Below are positions 1-7,777 of a DNA stretch of 13,409 bases, in pieces. Below the pieces are notes generated by a model. That model worked only from the letters and a program-made list of their open reading frames with translations, was not told the DNA's origin and ran no database searches. Source of the DNA: an uncultured Acidimicrobiaceae bacterium. Lineage in GTDB: Bacteria > Actinomycetota > Acidimicrobiia > Acidimicrobiales > Bog-793. Within the stretch, counting starts at the first letter, position 1; every line of letters begins with the position of its first letter. The translations under genes and the position numbers were made by a program. The stretch is from contig CAIVND010000149.1 of the NCBI GenBank assembly GCA_903907185.1, positions 1 through 13,409 of the forward strand, written 5' to 3'.

Positions 1-283
1 CCGCCACCGCGCGCACGATGAGACGGTAGCCGAAGTCCCGCGCAAACGCGTCCCGATAGGCGAGCGTCTCGGGAAAGTGAAAGTGTGTATCCAAAAAGAT
101 CGTCAACATCTTTGGGTCTACCTTGACACAGAGGTCGATCAGCGCGGCATCCTGGAACGATGCCGCCATCACGAGATCAGATCCAAAGTTGGCGACGGCC
201 CATTCGATGATCTCCGTGGCGCTCTTTTTGTCCAAATCGACGGCTGCCCGCTCGATAGCTGCGATATCCAGTGTCTCAGCCAC
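1..283 (-). CDS. cysH: Phosphoadenylyl/adenylyl-sulfate reductase, N-terminal part (runs off left edge)
   Basis: CysH reduces activated sulfate (PAPS or APS) to sulfite in assimilatory sulfur metabolism in the cytosol. Reading the minus strand from GTG at 283-281 gives 94 open codons to the window edge. The family's nucleotide-binding-fold signature is visible: a loop reading ASFQDAALIDL near residues 44-54, then a strand-turn motif TIFLDTHFHFPETLAYRD near residues 62-79. The second matches the conserved LDTxxxFPET pattern of the PAPS reductase family. The GTG start is supported by GAGGAG (bases 290-295) with a 6-base spacer. The C-terminal half, including any CC/C cysteines that would mark an iron-sulfur APS reductase, lies outside the window. 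PAPS versus APS specificity therefore cannot be decided. The gene is divergent from uppS. Family assignment is firm; the exact substrate is not. Confidence 0.85.
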   Translation of the reverse strand, partial: MAETLDIAAIERAAVDLDKKSATEIIEWAVANFGSDLVMAASFQDAALIDLCVKVDPKMLTIFLDTHFHFPETLAYRDAFARDFGYRLIVRAVA

Positions 284-289
284 GGTGCT

Positions 290-295
290 CTCCTC
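290..295 (-). promoter_or_regulatory. Shine-Dalgarno of cysH
   Basis: On the minus strand this reads GAGGAG, 6 bases before GTG at 283. It fixes the start of the truncated cysH, which has no ATG nearby in frame. Confidence 0.7.
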
Positions 296-307
296 ATACT
301 CAGTAGC

Positions 308-320
308 TGGTCTACGACCA
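308..320. promoter_or_regulatory. Short dyad in the cysH/uppS divergent region
   Basis: TGGTC-TAC-GACCA is a perfect 5-base inverted repeat around a 3-base centre, between the divergent cysH and uppS starts and 25 bases upstream of the cysH GTG. The position suits an operator, but a dyad this short can occur by chance. The rest of the 284-411 gap shows no convincing -35/-10 pair. Confidence 0.25.
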
Positions 321-411
321 ACAAAATCTCTCGCGACGATGTTAACCGCCGAGGCAAGGGGCCTTTCAAAGAGCCATTTTCTTTCGTGAACTTCACTCTC
401 CCGACTCTTGA

Positions 412-1161
412 GTGAGGCTAGGGGCGAGTAACTTTCCATCTGTGGTTGTTCCCGATATCGATCAAGATCGCATCCCAGCGCACGTCGCATGCGTAATGGA
501 CGGCAATGGCCGTTGGGCACAGGCACGGGGACTCGCACGGACAGAGGGCCACTCCGCTGGAGAGAAGGCACTCATCGAAACCCTCGATGGCGCCCTTGAA
601 CTCGGAATCAAATACTTCAGCGTGTATGCCTTTTCAACGGAGAACTGGCGGCGCCCGGTCGAAGAGGTGCGATTTCTCCTCAACTTCAATGTTGGGATCC
701 TTGACCGAAACCGTGATTACCTCCACAGCCGGGGAGTTCGCATCCGTTTTGCGGGACGTCGAGATTGGCGAGTTCCCAAACGACTCGCGAAGAAGATGGA
801 TGAAGCGGTGAACCTCACCGCAATGAACCGAACAATGACGCTCACCATCTGCTTTAACTACGGCGGTCGCGCGGAGATCATCGATGCGGTCAAGGCATTG
901 GTCGACTCGGGGATCACCTCGGACAAGATCAATGAGCGTGCGATCTCCTCGCACCTTTACTATCCAGATATGCCCGATCCTGATCTCGTTATTCGCACCT
1001 CGGGTGAGTACCGCATCTCAAACTTTCTCCTCTGGGAGTTGGCCTACTCGGAGCTGGTCTTCACCGACATCCTGTGGCCAGATTTTCGCCAGAAGCATCT
1101 CTTTGACGCGATCCGCGAGTATCAGAGCAGGGTTCGACGATTTGGCGGCGTCGATCAGTGA
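412..1161 (+). CDS. uppS: Isoprenyl (undecaprenyl-type) diphosphate synthase
   Basis: This is a cis-prenyltransferase that condenses isopentenyl diphosphate onto an allylic diphosphate to make the C50/C55 lipid carrier for cell-wall glycans; it acts at the inner face of the membrane. Family motifs are all present: MDGNGRWA at 29-36 with catalytic Asp30, the YAFSTENWRRP block at 72-82, and near the C-terminus IRTSGEYRISNFLLWELAYSE, whose arginines bind the diphosphate. At 249 residues the length is normal. An in-frame TGA (409-411) directly precedes GTG 412, so the start is either 412 or GTG 442. Neither has a strong Shine-Dalgarno; AGGGGCGAG lies 13 bases before 442. The stop overlaps the next gene's GTG by 4 bases, implying translational coupling. 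Adjacency to recO is typical of Actinobacteria. The identification is secure; the start is not. Confidence 0.95.
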   Translation: MRLGASNFPSVVVPDIDQDRIPAHVACVMDGNGRWAQARGLARTEGHSAGEKALIETLDGALELGIKYFSVYAFSTENWRRPVEEVRFLLNFNVGILDRNRDYLHSRGVRIRFAGRRDWRVPKRLAKKMDEAVNLTAMNRTMTLTICFNYGGRAEIIDAVKALVDSGITSDKINERAISSHLYYPDMPDPDLVIRTSGEYRISNFLLWELAYSELVFTDILWPDFRQKHLFDAIREYQSRVRRFGGVDQ

Positions 1162-1373
1162 GCACGGAGGAGCAACAGCAGGTAACAACCTCTCGATTGA
1201 GCTGGATCTACGACCACATCGGGCGCCTTCTTGGCATCTGCGGCGGGTTTCTCATGTTAGCCATACTGATCTTCTTTGCAACGCTTGGCTTTCGCCCGGC
1301 GCTGTTCATCATCGTCTTCGCCATTGCAGGCGTTCTGCTGATCTTCGGCGGCGGCAAGATTCACCAGGCCTAA
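1158..1373 (+). CDS. Small two-helix membrane protein between uppS and recO
   Basis: I do not recognise this 71-residue protein. It has a polar N-terminus (residues 1-22, several Glu/Gln) and then two hydrophobic segments, roughly 23-43 and 45-64, separated by a short turn with Arg-Pro. It ends in Gly-Gly-Gly-Lys-Ile-His. This pattern suggests a helical hairpin in the cytoplasmic membrane. The GTG start (1158) overlaps the uppS stop in a GTGA arrangement, and its TAA ends 2 bases before the recO GTG, so all three genes look co-translated. That tight packing is the best evidence that it is real. It could help anchor UppS or a lipid-carrier step, but that is only inferred from position; no catalytic motif is visible. 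Confidence 0.75.
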   Translation: MSTEEQQQVTTSRLSWIYDHIGRLLGICGGFLMLAILIFFATLGFRPALFIIVFAIAGVLLIFGGGKIHQA

Positions 1374-1375
1374 CA

Positions 1376-2098
1376 GTGGCGCACTTTGACGATGAGGGGA
1401 TTGCGCTTCGAGCAATCCGCCTCGGGGAGACCGACCGCATCGTTACCTTTCTCACGAAGGAAAATGGCAAGGTCCGTGCAGTCGCGAAGGGCGTCCGACG
1501 ACCAAAGAACCGCATCGGGTCACGTGTCGAACCACTCAGCCACGTCTCCATGATGTGCTGGCGAGGACGCGAACTCGACACGATAAATCAGGTGGAGCTG
1601 CTCGAATCGTTCCGTGCAATCCGCTCTGATCTTGATCGCATGAGTCCTGCGCTCACCATGTTGGAGATGGTCGATCAGGTAGCTCTCGAGCGCAGTGAGT
1701 CACCAGAACTTTTTGCCATGCTGCTTGGTGCACTGAGAGCACTGGACAATCGCTACTCCCCGACCATCCTTGGCGCGTTTTGCTTCAAGCTTCTTGGACT
1801 CGAAGGCGTCGGTCCAATCGCTGACCGATGTGCGGCGTGCGAGAGCGAGGGACCGCTCGTTGCCTTTGACTCGGCCATCGGTGGCCTCCTTTGCCAGAGC
1901 TGTCGGCGCGGACTCGCGGTCTCACCGGAGGTGGTCTCCTACCTCCAGATCTTGGGAACCGGTGGCCTTGCACGACTCCTCGAAGAGCCAGCGAGCCCAA
2001 CGGCGACCGCTTTCGAACATCTTGGACTTGCAGCGATGGAATATCACCTCGGTCGACGGCTTCGCAGCGCACACTCGGGTCTCGGGTTGTCGCACTGA
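1376..2098 (+). CDS. recO: DNA repair protein RecO
   Basis: RecO anneals complementary strands and, with RecR, loads RecA onto SSB-coated single-stranded DNA in the RecFOR pathway. From GTG 1376 the protein is 240 residues, normal for the family. The N-terminal OB-fold shows the typical start (GIALRAIRLGETDRIVTFLT, residues 8-27) and a basic VAKGVRRPKNRIGSRVEPL stretch (36-54). The C-terminal part has a four-cysteine zinc site: C152, C155, C173, C176. The reading frame is open further upstream, but that part overlaps uppS in another frame and has no RecO similarity. GTG 1376, 2 bases after the membrane gene's stop, is therefore the sensible start. No strong Shine-Dalgarno is seen, which fits translational coupling. 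Family call is secure. Confidence 0.93.
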   Translation: MAHFDDEGIALRAIRLGETDRIVTFLTKENGKVRAVAKGVRRPKNRIGSRVEPLSHVSMMCWRGRELDTINQVELLESFRAIRSDLDRMSPALTMLEMVDQVALERSESPELFAMLLGALRALDNRYSPTILGAFCFKLLGLEGVGPIADRCAACESEGPLVAFDSAIGGLLCQSCRRGLAVSPEVVSYLQILGTGGLARLLEEPASPTATAFEHLGLAAMEYHLGRRLRSAHSGLGLSH

Positions 2099-2122
2099 TC
2101 ACCTCGCCAGAGCTCGAAGTTG

Positions 2123-2138
2123 GCGATCAAGCGATCAA
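2123..2138 (+). repeat. Tandem 8-base repeat upstream of glyS
   Basis: GCGATCAA occurs twice back to back in the 76-base gap between recO and glyS. It is probably minor, and no promoter boxes could be matched to it. Confidence 0.5.
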
Positions 2139-2174
2139 TGGGCACCGTAACTACGACAGAGGTGGCCAACTATC

Positions 2175-3542
2175 GTGAGAGACATGGCTGAACCTACCGA
2201 CGGGGACTTTTCGTCCCAAAAGGGCTCCCCGGAGCTCTTCGACAAGATCGTGAACCTCTGCAAGCGACGAGGGTTTGTCTTTCCCTCCGCTGAGATCTAT
2301 GGCGGAATCCGTTCGACCTATGACTACGGACCCCTCGGTGCGCTCATGCTCCGCAACGTGAAAAATGCCTGGTGGAAAGCGATGGTTCAAGAGCGCGATG
2401 ATGTCGTGCCGATCGATGCTGCGATTCTTACGAATCCAAAGGTTTGGGAGGCCTCGGGCCACCTCGATACATTCACCGACCCTCTCGTTGACTGTCGAAA
2501 GTGCAAGGAACGGTGGCGCCAAGACCAGATCGATGGCGTCTGCCCAAACTGCGGTTCCACCGATCTCACCGATGCACGACCCTTCAACTTGATGTTCAAG
2601 ACCTTCGTTGGCCCGGTCGAAGAGGAGGCCAATGTTGCGTATCTTCGGCCCGAGACTGCGCAGGGGATGTTCGTCAACTTTGTCAACGTCATGCAGTCCA
2701 TGCGCCTCAAGCCCCCCTTCGGCATCGCGCAACAGGGTCGGAGCTTTCGAAACGAGATCACACCCGGGAACTTTGTCTTCCGTACGCGCGAGTTCGAGCA
2801 GATGGAGTTGGAGTTCTTCGTTCCGCCTCCCGACGCTGGTACCTGGCATACCTATTGGTGCAACGAGCGTCTCGATTGGTATCGCCGGTTTGGTATCCAT
2901 GAACACCTACTCCGCCTTCGCCATCACGAGCAGGAGGAGCTCTCCCACTACTCCGCGGGTACCGCGGACGTTGAGTTCGCCTTCCCCTGGGGTTGGGGCG
3001 AGCTCGAGGGGATCGCGAACCGCACGGACTACGACCTCAAGGCACATGCTGCTGCCTCCGGTGAACGACTCGAATACTTCGACCAGGCCAGCGGCGAGCG
3101 CTACGTTCCCTATGTCATTGAACCGGCCGCGGGGGCTACGAGGGCGATGATGGCATTTTTGATCTCGGCCTACGACGAAGACGAGGTGGGAGGCGAGAGC
3201 CGCTCGGTGCTGCGGCTCCACCCACATCTGTCTCCGTATCAGGTCGCAGTGCTACCTCTTTCGAAGAAAGAGACTCTCACTCCGCTTGCTCGCCGAGTGC
3301 TCGGCCTCGTGAAATCGACGTTCATGTGCGAGTACGACGACACCCAGTCGATCGGCCGACGCTACCGACGACAGGACGAAATCGGCACACCGCTATGTGT
3401 CACTATCGACTTCGACAGTCTCGATGATGGAGCGGTAACCGTCCGTGACCGAGACACGACGATTCAGCGCCGGGTTGCGATCGACGACCTCGTCGGCGAA
3501 CTCAGCGTGGATCTCGCTCGGCCCTTCGGGGCGAAGGGCTAA
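2175..3542 (+). CDS. glyS: Glycyl-tRNA synthetase, homodimeric class II type
   Basis: Charges tRNA-Gly with glycine using ATP in the cytosol. It is the single-chain (alpha2, GlyQS) form used by Actinobacteria, with 455 residues as expected. Landmarks in order: RRGFVFPSAEIYGG and YDYGPLG (31-55); a zinc-knuckle-like insert with C107, C110, C123 and C126; LRPETAQG (157-164); class II motif 2 GRSFRNEITP (188-197); motif 3 EPAAGATR (316-323); and a C-terminal anticodon-binding domain from about 340. Start choice is open between GTG 2175 (AGAGG at 2158-2162, spacer 12) and ATG 2184, three codons later. I keep 2175. It sits 76 bases after recO and 69 before dnaG, all on one strand. No T-box leader is visible upstream. 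Confidence in function is very high. Confidence 0.96.
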   Translation: MRDMAEPTDGDFSSQKGSPELFDKIVNLCKRRGFVFPSAEIYGGIRSTYDYGPLGALMLRNVKNAWWKAMVQERDDVVPIDAAILTNPKVWEASGHLDTFTDPLVDCRKCKERWRQDQIDGVCPNCGSTDLTDARPFNLMFKTFVGPVEEEANVAYLRPETAQGMFVNFVNVMQSMRLKPPFGIAQQGRSFRNEITPGNFVFRTREFEQMELEFFVPPPDAGTWHTYWCNERLDWYRRFGIHEHLLRLRHHEQEELSHYSAGTADVEFAFPWGWGELEGIANRTDYDLKAHAAASGERLEYFDQASGERYVPYVIEPAAGATRAMMAFLISAYDEDEVGGESRSVLRLHPHLSPYQVAVLPLSKKETLTPLARRVLGLVKSTFMCEYDDTQSIGRRYRRQDEIGTPLCVTIDFDSLDDGAVTVRDRDTTIQRRVAIDDLVGELSVDLARPFGAKG

Positions 3543-3611
3543 TCGGACAGCGATTCACAGGGGCGCAGTTCGCTGACATCGCGAGCTCGCAGAGGCTGTA
3601 CCGTCATTGCC

Positions 3612-5555
3612 ATGGGGATACCAGACGAAGACATCGCAAAGGTGCGCGAGGCCACCGATATCTCCGCGTTGATCAGCCAGTACACCTCACTCAAACGAAG
3701 CGGAAACCGGTTCGTTGGCCTGTGTCCCTTTCACGCAGAAAAGAGTCCCTCGTTTAGCGTGAACGCCGCCGAGGGCCTTTACTACTGCTTCGGGTGCCAG
3801 GCCTCAGGCGACGCAATCTCGTTCGTCCGAGCCATCGAGCACTGTGATTTTGTCGATGCGGTTGAACGGCTCGCCGGTCGCGCTGGCATCACGATCCGAA
3901 ACGACGCTGATGGCGCGAACGACGCTACGAGAGGACGGCGCCAAGCGCTCTATGCAGCCCTCGAAAATGCTGCTGAGTTCTATCATCGATACCTCCTTGA
4001 ACGTCCCGAGGCGGGCGGCGCGCGACGGTACCTGCGTTCGCGTGGCTATGACGGCGAGGTCGTTCGGCAGTTCAAACTCGGCTTCGCACCAACCGGCTAC
4101 GACGCACTGGTACGCGCACTAAACGTCCCAGGAGAGGTTCTCAAAGAGGCAGGGTTGGCCTATGAGAACACCCGCGGAAAGATGCAGGACGTCATGCGTG
4201 AGCGGATCATCTTCCCCATTTTCGACCCGATGGGCAAGACCATTGCACTTGGCGGAAGGATCATGCCGGAGGAACTTCGGACTAACAATCAGAACCCTGG
4301 ACCGAAGTATCGCAACTCTCCTGAGTCACCGATCTACTCAAAGAGTTCCACGCTCTACGGACTCAACTGGTCGAAGTCTGAGGTTGCAAAATCTCATGAG
4401 GTCATCGTCTGCGAGGGCTACACCGATGTCATCGGTTTCTTCACCGCGGATCTTCCCCGAGCGGTTGCCACCTGTGGCACCTCGCTTACGGAAAATCACT
4501 TCCGCCTCCTTTCGCGTTTCGCAAAGCGGGTCGTGCTCTGTTTTGATCAGGACAACGCTGGACAGAATGCAGCGGCTCGACTCTATGAGTTTGAGCGTCG
4601 ACACGAGGTTGAGCTTTGCGTGGCTTTGCTCCCCCCCGGTGCTGATCCCGGTGATCTTTCGCGTACCGATCCCGAGGCGCTTAGAAGCGCCATTGCCTCC
4701 TCGCGCCCATTCTTGGGCTTCCGTGTCGACCGGGCGCTTGCGCAGTTTGATCTCACCACTCCCGAGGGACGCACCCGCGCCGCAGAGGCCGCCATTGGAG
4801 CGATCGCCGAACATCCAAGTGACCTCATGCGCGACCAATACATCATCGATGTTGCGGACCGCACTCATCATGACCCCGCAAAACTTCGCGCCGCGCTTGA
4901 AGCGGAAAGGATCGCGGCGCTCAATCGTCCAGAACCCTCCGTGACACGGTCGTCCAGTGAGAGCCAAACCGGCAACCGCGTGATCCCAAACGAGCCGGAC
5001 GGCTACGAGGCCGAGTCCGTCTACCGATCGCGATCGACCAACGCTCTGACGGAGTCACGCTCTGGTCGAGATGGGCTCATGCTTGCAATTCATCGACCTG
5101 CCGAGGTCTCCGAGTGGATCGATGAGGTTCTCTTTCAAGATCCAATTCAGCGCCGTGCGTTTCTCGCGCTCTGTGGAGCCGATGAACTCATCACGGCGAT
5201 CGATCACGCCGACCCTGATGCCTCTGACCTTCTTCGCCGCCTTGCGGTGAGCGATGGAGCAGAGGAGATCGACGTGACCGGGACACTGATCGAACTTGTC
5301 CGCACTGCAGCAACACGGGAGCTCTACAGCCTTGAGGTTGATGCCCGCCTCGGCGCTGATGACGAAGATGCGCTTGGTCAGGCCTCGATCAAGACTGGGT
5401 GGCTGAAATCCGAGCTAGAGCAGTTACGCGATCCTGCTGAATCAAGCCTGCTTGCGAGCCGGGCACACGACAGTGCATTACGGATCCTCGATTGGCTCCG
5501 CGCCGCTCATCCCTCACAGTCACCGACCTCGATCGAAGAGGCAGTTGACCGCTAG
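3612..5555 (+). CDS. dnaG: DNA primase
   Basis: Synthesises RNA primers for lagging-strand replication at the fork, in contact with DnaB helicase. The protein has 647 residues, at the long end of the usual size. The N-terminal CHC2 zinc-binding domain is intact (C38, H41, C59, C62). The Toprim catalytic core has the conserved glutamate in CEGYTD (E268) and the metal-binding D312-Q-D314 in FDQDNAG. The RNA-polymerase fold also shows LGFAPTGYDAL and GRIMPE signatures. From about residue 430 the chain becomes less conserved and acidic, matching the linker and helicase-binding C-terminal domain. ATG 3612 directly precedes the conserved MGIPDEDIAKVREATDI; the Shine-Dalgarno (AGAGG, about 3590) is weak and distant. 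Often a dGTPase gene (dgt) precedes dnaG in Actinobacteria; none is present here. Confidence 0.97.
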   Translation: MGIPDEDIAKVREATDISALISQYTSLKRSGNRFVGLCPFHAEKSPSFSVNAAEGLYYCFGCQASGDAISFVRAIEHCDFVDAVERLAGRAGITIRNDADGANDATRGRRQALYAALENAAEFYHRYLLERPEAGGARRYLRSRGYDGEVVRQFKLGFAPTGYDALVRALNVPGEVLKEAGLAYENTRGKMQDVMRERIIFPIFDPMGKTIALGGRIMPEELRTNNQNPGPKYRNSPESPIYSKSSTLYGLNWSKSEVAKSHEVIVCEGYTDVIGFFTADLPRAVATCGTSLTENHFRLLSRFAKRVVLCFDQDNAGQNAAARLYEFERRHEVELCVALLPPGADPGDLSRTDPEALRSAIASSRPFLGFRVDRALAQFDLTTPEGRTRAAEAAIGAIAEHPSDLMRDQYIIDVADRTHHDPAKLRAALEAERIAALNRPEPSVTRSSSESQTGNRVIPNEPDGYEAESVYRSRSTNALTESRSGRDGLMLAIHRPAEVSEWIDEVLFQDPIQRRAFLALCGADELITAIDHADPDASDLLRRLAVSDGAEEIDVTGTLIELVRTAATRELYSLEVDARLGADDEDALGQASIKTGWLKSELEQLRDPAESSLLASRAHDSALRILDWLRAAHPSQSPTSIEEAVDR

Positions 5556-5601
5556 GCCGCAAAACAGCCGGCCCTCCTCACTGCTAACGTTTCAACACCA
5601 T

Positions 5602-5674
5602 TCTGGGGTAGCTCAATTGGCAGAGCATGCGACTGTTAATCGCAGGGTTGAGAGTTCGAGTCTCTCCCCCAGAG
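5602..5674 (+). tRNA. tRNA-Asn (anticodon GTT)
   Basis: A complete 73-base cloverleaf can be drawn by hand. The acceptor stem TCTGGGG pairs perfectly with CCCCAGA. The D stem is GCTC/GAGC with an 8-base loop. The anticodon stem TGCGA/TCGCA carries loop CTGTTAA, with anticodon GTT at 5635-5637. The variable loop is GGGTT. The T stem GAGAG/CTCTC carries loop TTCGAGT. The discriminator is G, as usual for tRNA-Asn. The CCA tail is not encoded (the next bases are CAA). The U1-A72 first pair matches bacterial tRNA-Asn. It lies 46 bases after dnaG; no clear terminator follows before the VOC gene. Confidence 0.97.
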
Positions 5675-5716
5675 CAAGGTATTTTCCAGACAGATCGCGC
5701 CACTTAGCGGCTCGGT

Positions 5717-5722
5717 AAGGAG
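5717..5722 (+). promoter_or_regulatory. Shine-Dalgarno of the VOC gene
   Basis: AAGGAG with a 6-base spacer to ATG 5729. It is a near-ideal ribosome-binding site and fixes this start. Confidence 0.8.
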
Positions 5723-5728
5723 CGTCAG

Positions 5729-6157
5729 ATGAACGAGAGTTCTACCCGCCCACGCTTTCATCTGGCGGTCGGGGTCGATGACCTCTCCGCCGCAGCCCAC
5801 TTCTATGGCGAGGTTCTCGGTTGCACCCAGGGTCGCACCGCGAACGAGTGGATGGACTGGAATCTCTACGGACACCAGCTCGTCACCCACCTCGTCGCCA
5901 AGCCGGGCGAACGGGCAAAGAACAGCGTCGATGGACATGATGTCCCGGTTCCGCACTTTGGCGTGATCCTTGCCGTCGAGGACTTCCACACGCTTGCTGA
6001 TCGGATGCGGTCGTTCGCCACCGAATTTGTGATCGAACCCTACGTTCGCTTTGAGGGTGAGATCGGAGAGCAGTGGACGATGTTCTTTCTCGACCCCTCC
6101 GGCAATGCCATTGAGTGCAAGGCATTCGCAGATGACGATCAGGTGTTCGCGCACTAA
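5729..6157 (+). CDS. VOC-superfamily (glyoxalase/dioxygenase-like) protein
   Basis: A 142-residue single-chain vicinal-oxygen-chelate protein with two beta-alpha-beta-beta-beta halves. The first half opens FHLAVGVDDLSAAAHFYGEVLGC (10-32). The second contains HFGVIL (76-81) and closes with MFFLDPSGNAIECKAF (118-133). Likely metal ligands are H11, H54 or a nearby residue, H76 and E129, so the usual metal site appears intact. VOC members include glyoxalase I, extradiol dioxygenases and antibiotic-binding proteins; the sequence alone does not pick a substrate. The start ATG has a strong AAGGAG site. The gene follows tRNA-Asn by 54 bases and ends 12 bases before the convergent membrane gene. Fold assignment is confident; the function is unassigned. 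Confidence 0.85.
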   Translation: MNESSTRPRFHLAVGVDDLSAAAHFYGEVLGCTQGRTANEWMDWNLYGHQLVTHLVAKPGERAKNSVDGHDVPVPHFGVILAVEDFHTLADRMRSFATEFVIEPYVRFEGEIGEQWTMFFLDPSGNAIECKAFADDDQVFAH

Positions 6158-6169
6158 CTACTGCAGCCC

Positions 6170-7768
6170 CTAAGGGTACGGCCTTCCAATCAACGAGAGC
6201 GGGTGCCCGTAGGTCACAACAAAGTACCGTCCGATGACATGGATGTTCATTGGCACTCCAAAGGTTGCCCGAACCGTTCTCAGCCCCACACGTCCGTAGG
6301 GCTTACGTTCATAAACGAGAAATTGGAAGTGTTGGCCTCGATACCAATCGATCGTCGCCTGTCTTCCGTCGGGAACGATCTTGCCAGCGAGGTTCGCAAC
6401 TACCGGTCGGATCACTACCTGGCTGCGAGTATCAACGGTCACAATCGATGATGCCCAATAGTCGCCGATACCGTGAGTGAGGTCATGAGCAAGCAGATAG
6501 TGCTCAAGCTGCGTCGTGGGTGGAGCCGGGGTCTTAGCCATTGCGGTCACAGTGGATGCATAACCGCAGACGATGAGCGCGAATGCCAATAGTGGTGCCG
6601 CCATTGGCTCGACCTGATCGGAGAACCGTTCGATAAGTCGGGGAAGGATTCGCGCAGCGAGCAGCGAACCAAAGAGGATAACTGGATCGAGATATCGAGC
6701 GTAACTTACGTTGTCAGACAGAGTAAGGAGGAGAAACAGCGCCACCGCACCAGCCGTCATCATGAGGAGCAGATCGTCGATCCGCCACAGTTCGATGGAT
6801 CCAGATTCACTGTCCGTTGGAACCTTGGGGCGGAAGACCCCGATGAGGAGTTGAACAACTGCGACGCAGATCGCAAAGATCACAAGGACAAAGATCACAA
6901 GGCGCGTCACTAGGTAGACCGGCGGAACAACCCCGCCACCAAGCAGGCTGTTATTCAGCCCAAAGATCGAAGTGAGCCACACGCCAAAGTGGCCAATGTC
7001 GCGGCTGAGTTGTTGCATGGTCACCGTGTGGTGGCTCTCTGCAACGCGAAATGTTCCAAGCATCGTTGCAAAGATCCGGATGAGAAGCGCCACGAAACAG
7101 GCAACGATCGCCGCGGAGATCAGCGTGGCACCAGCACGGATGGTGCGATGACGAATCATGGCAACGAGTCCAGCGAGCACGATGGGAACGATGCCGATTG
7201 CGAGCATCTGCAGGTCACCACTCAGTCCAAGTGCCAGCAGACCGACCGCGACGACCCAACCCCAACTGACCCTTGCACGCGAGAGAAGATAGGCAGCGAT
7301 CAGGCAGTACAGCGTCGTCGCAACGTGCCAAGGTCCCTGCAACAGAAAGTACGCCGCGGCATGATTTGGCAGACAAAGTGTCAGCACCAAAAGGGTGACC
7401 GCATAGACGCGGTTGCGGGTACTTTGCCCCGAACTCGCAAGCATGACACCAACAAGGAGACAGAGCGCGACAAGCGCAGCCGGAATGAGATGCATCAGCA
7501 CCGGTTGGATGCCAACGACACCAACACCGAGTGCATAGAAAGGGACATCAACGGTCCAAAATGAATCGAGGGAGAGCGACCAGCCATTGAGGAGAAGGTG
7601 GCCGTGCGCAAGGGCTGAACCCTCTAGCAGGACCGTCGCTCCGTCGGCATTTGGTGAGAATGCATGGATCGACAGATACGTAAACCACGCGGTGAGTCCA
7701 GTGACGACCAGCACCGCTCCGCCGGTTCGGCGCGCAATCTGTAGCCTCCTCCCTTGCGTACGCCTCAC
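6170..7768 (-). CDS. Multi-spanning membrane protein, GT-C glycosyltransferase-like
   Basis: An integral membrane protein of up to 532 residues with about ten hydrophobic segments, the first near 15-36 and the last near 389-409. A C-terminal soluble domain of about 120 residues follows (410-532), containing DYWASSIVTVDTRSQVVIRPV. The first extracytoplasmic loop is acidic and aromatic (NADGATVLLEGSALAHGHLLL, then DSFWTVDVPFYALG), the place where GT-C enzymes hold catalytic acids. This layout fits actinobacterial membrane proteins that look like polyprenyl-phosphate-sugar glycosyltransferases, but no donor or acceptor can be named. The start is uncertain. GTG 7768 opens the frame without a good Shine-Dalgarno, whereas GGGAGGAGG (7747-7755) lies 6 bases before an in-frame ATT at 7738. 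It is divergent from the next membrane gene and convergent with the VOC gene (12-base gap). Confidence 0.75.
   Translation of the reverse strand: MRRTQGRRLQIARRTGGAVLVVTGLTAWFTYLSIHAFSPNADGATVLLEGSALAHGHLLLNGWSLSLDSFWTVDVPFYALGVGVVGIQPVLMHLIPAALVALCLLVGVMLASSGQSTRNRVYAVTLLVLTLCLPNHAAAYFLLQGPWHVATTLYCLIAAYLLSRARVSWGWVVAVGLLALGLSGDLQMLAIGIVPIVLAGLVAMIRHRTIRAGATLISAAIVACFVALLIRIFATMLGTFRVAESHHTVTMQQLSRDIGHFGVWLTSIFGLNNSLLGGGVVPPVYLVTRLVIFVLVIFAICVAVVQLLIGVFRPKVPTDSESGSIELWRIDDLLLMMTAGAVALFLLLTLSDNVSYARYLDPVILFGSLLAARILPRLIERFSDQVEPMAAPLLAFALIVCGYASTVTAMAKTPAPPTTQLEHYLLAHDLTHGIGDYWASSIVTVDTRSQVVIRPVVANLAGKIVPDGRQATIDWYRGQHFQFLVYERKPYGRVGLRTVRATFGVPMNIHVIGRYFVVTYGHPLSLIGRPYP
7745..7753 (-). promoter_or_regulatory. 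Strong Shine-Dalgarno-like sequence inside the N-terminal codons
   Basis: On the minus strand this region reads purine-rich with AGGAGG at 7750-7745. Six bases later comes ATT (7738-7736), in frame with the membrane protein. No ATG, GTG or TTG is in frame at the right distance. Either it is chance coding of Gly-Arg-Arg, or it marks a rare ATT start. Confidence 0.45.
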
Positions 7769-7777
7769 GGTTAGGTG

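Noticed and set aside
77..415. Plus-strand open frame of 112 codons at the left end
   Set aside because: It lies antisense to cysH, whose minus-strand protein matches a known family with a good ribosome-binding site.
884..1375. Upstream extension of the recO frame giving a 404-residue protein
   Set aside because: It overlaps uppS and the small membrane gene in another frame, has no RecO similarity, and normal-length RecO starts at GTG 1376.
2099..2174. T-box or other riboswitch upstream of glyS
   Set aside because: The gap is only 76 bases, and no T-box core sequence, specifier stem or terminator/antiterminator pair is visible.
2151..2906. Minus-strand open frame of 251 codons inside glyS
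   Set aside because: It is antisense to a clear glycyl-tRNA synthetase, with no recognisable domain; it is a codon-usage shadow.
5675..5677. Encoded CCA tail on tRNA-Asn
   Set aside because: The bases after the discriminator are CAA, so the tail must be added after transcription.
6989..7564. Plus-strand open frame of 191 codons inside the minus-strand membrane protein
   Set aside because: Very polar, low-quality composition rich in Asp, Arg and His, as expected from the reverse of hydrophobic codons; no ribosome site.
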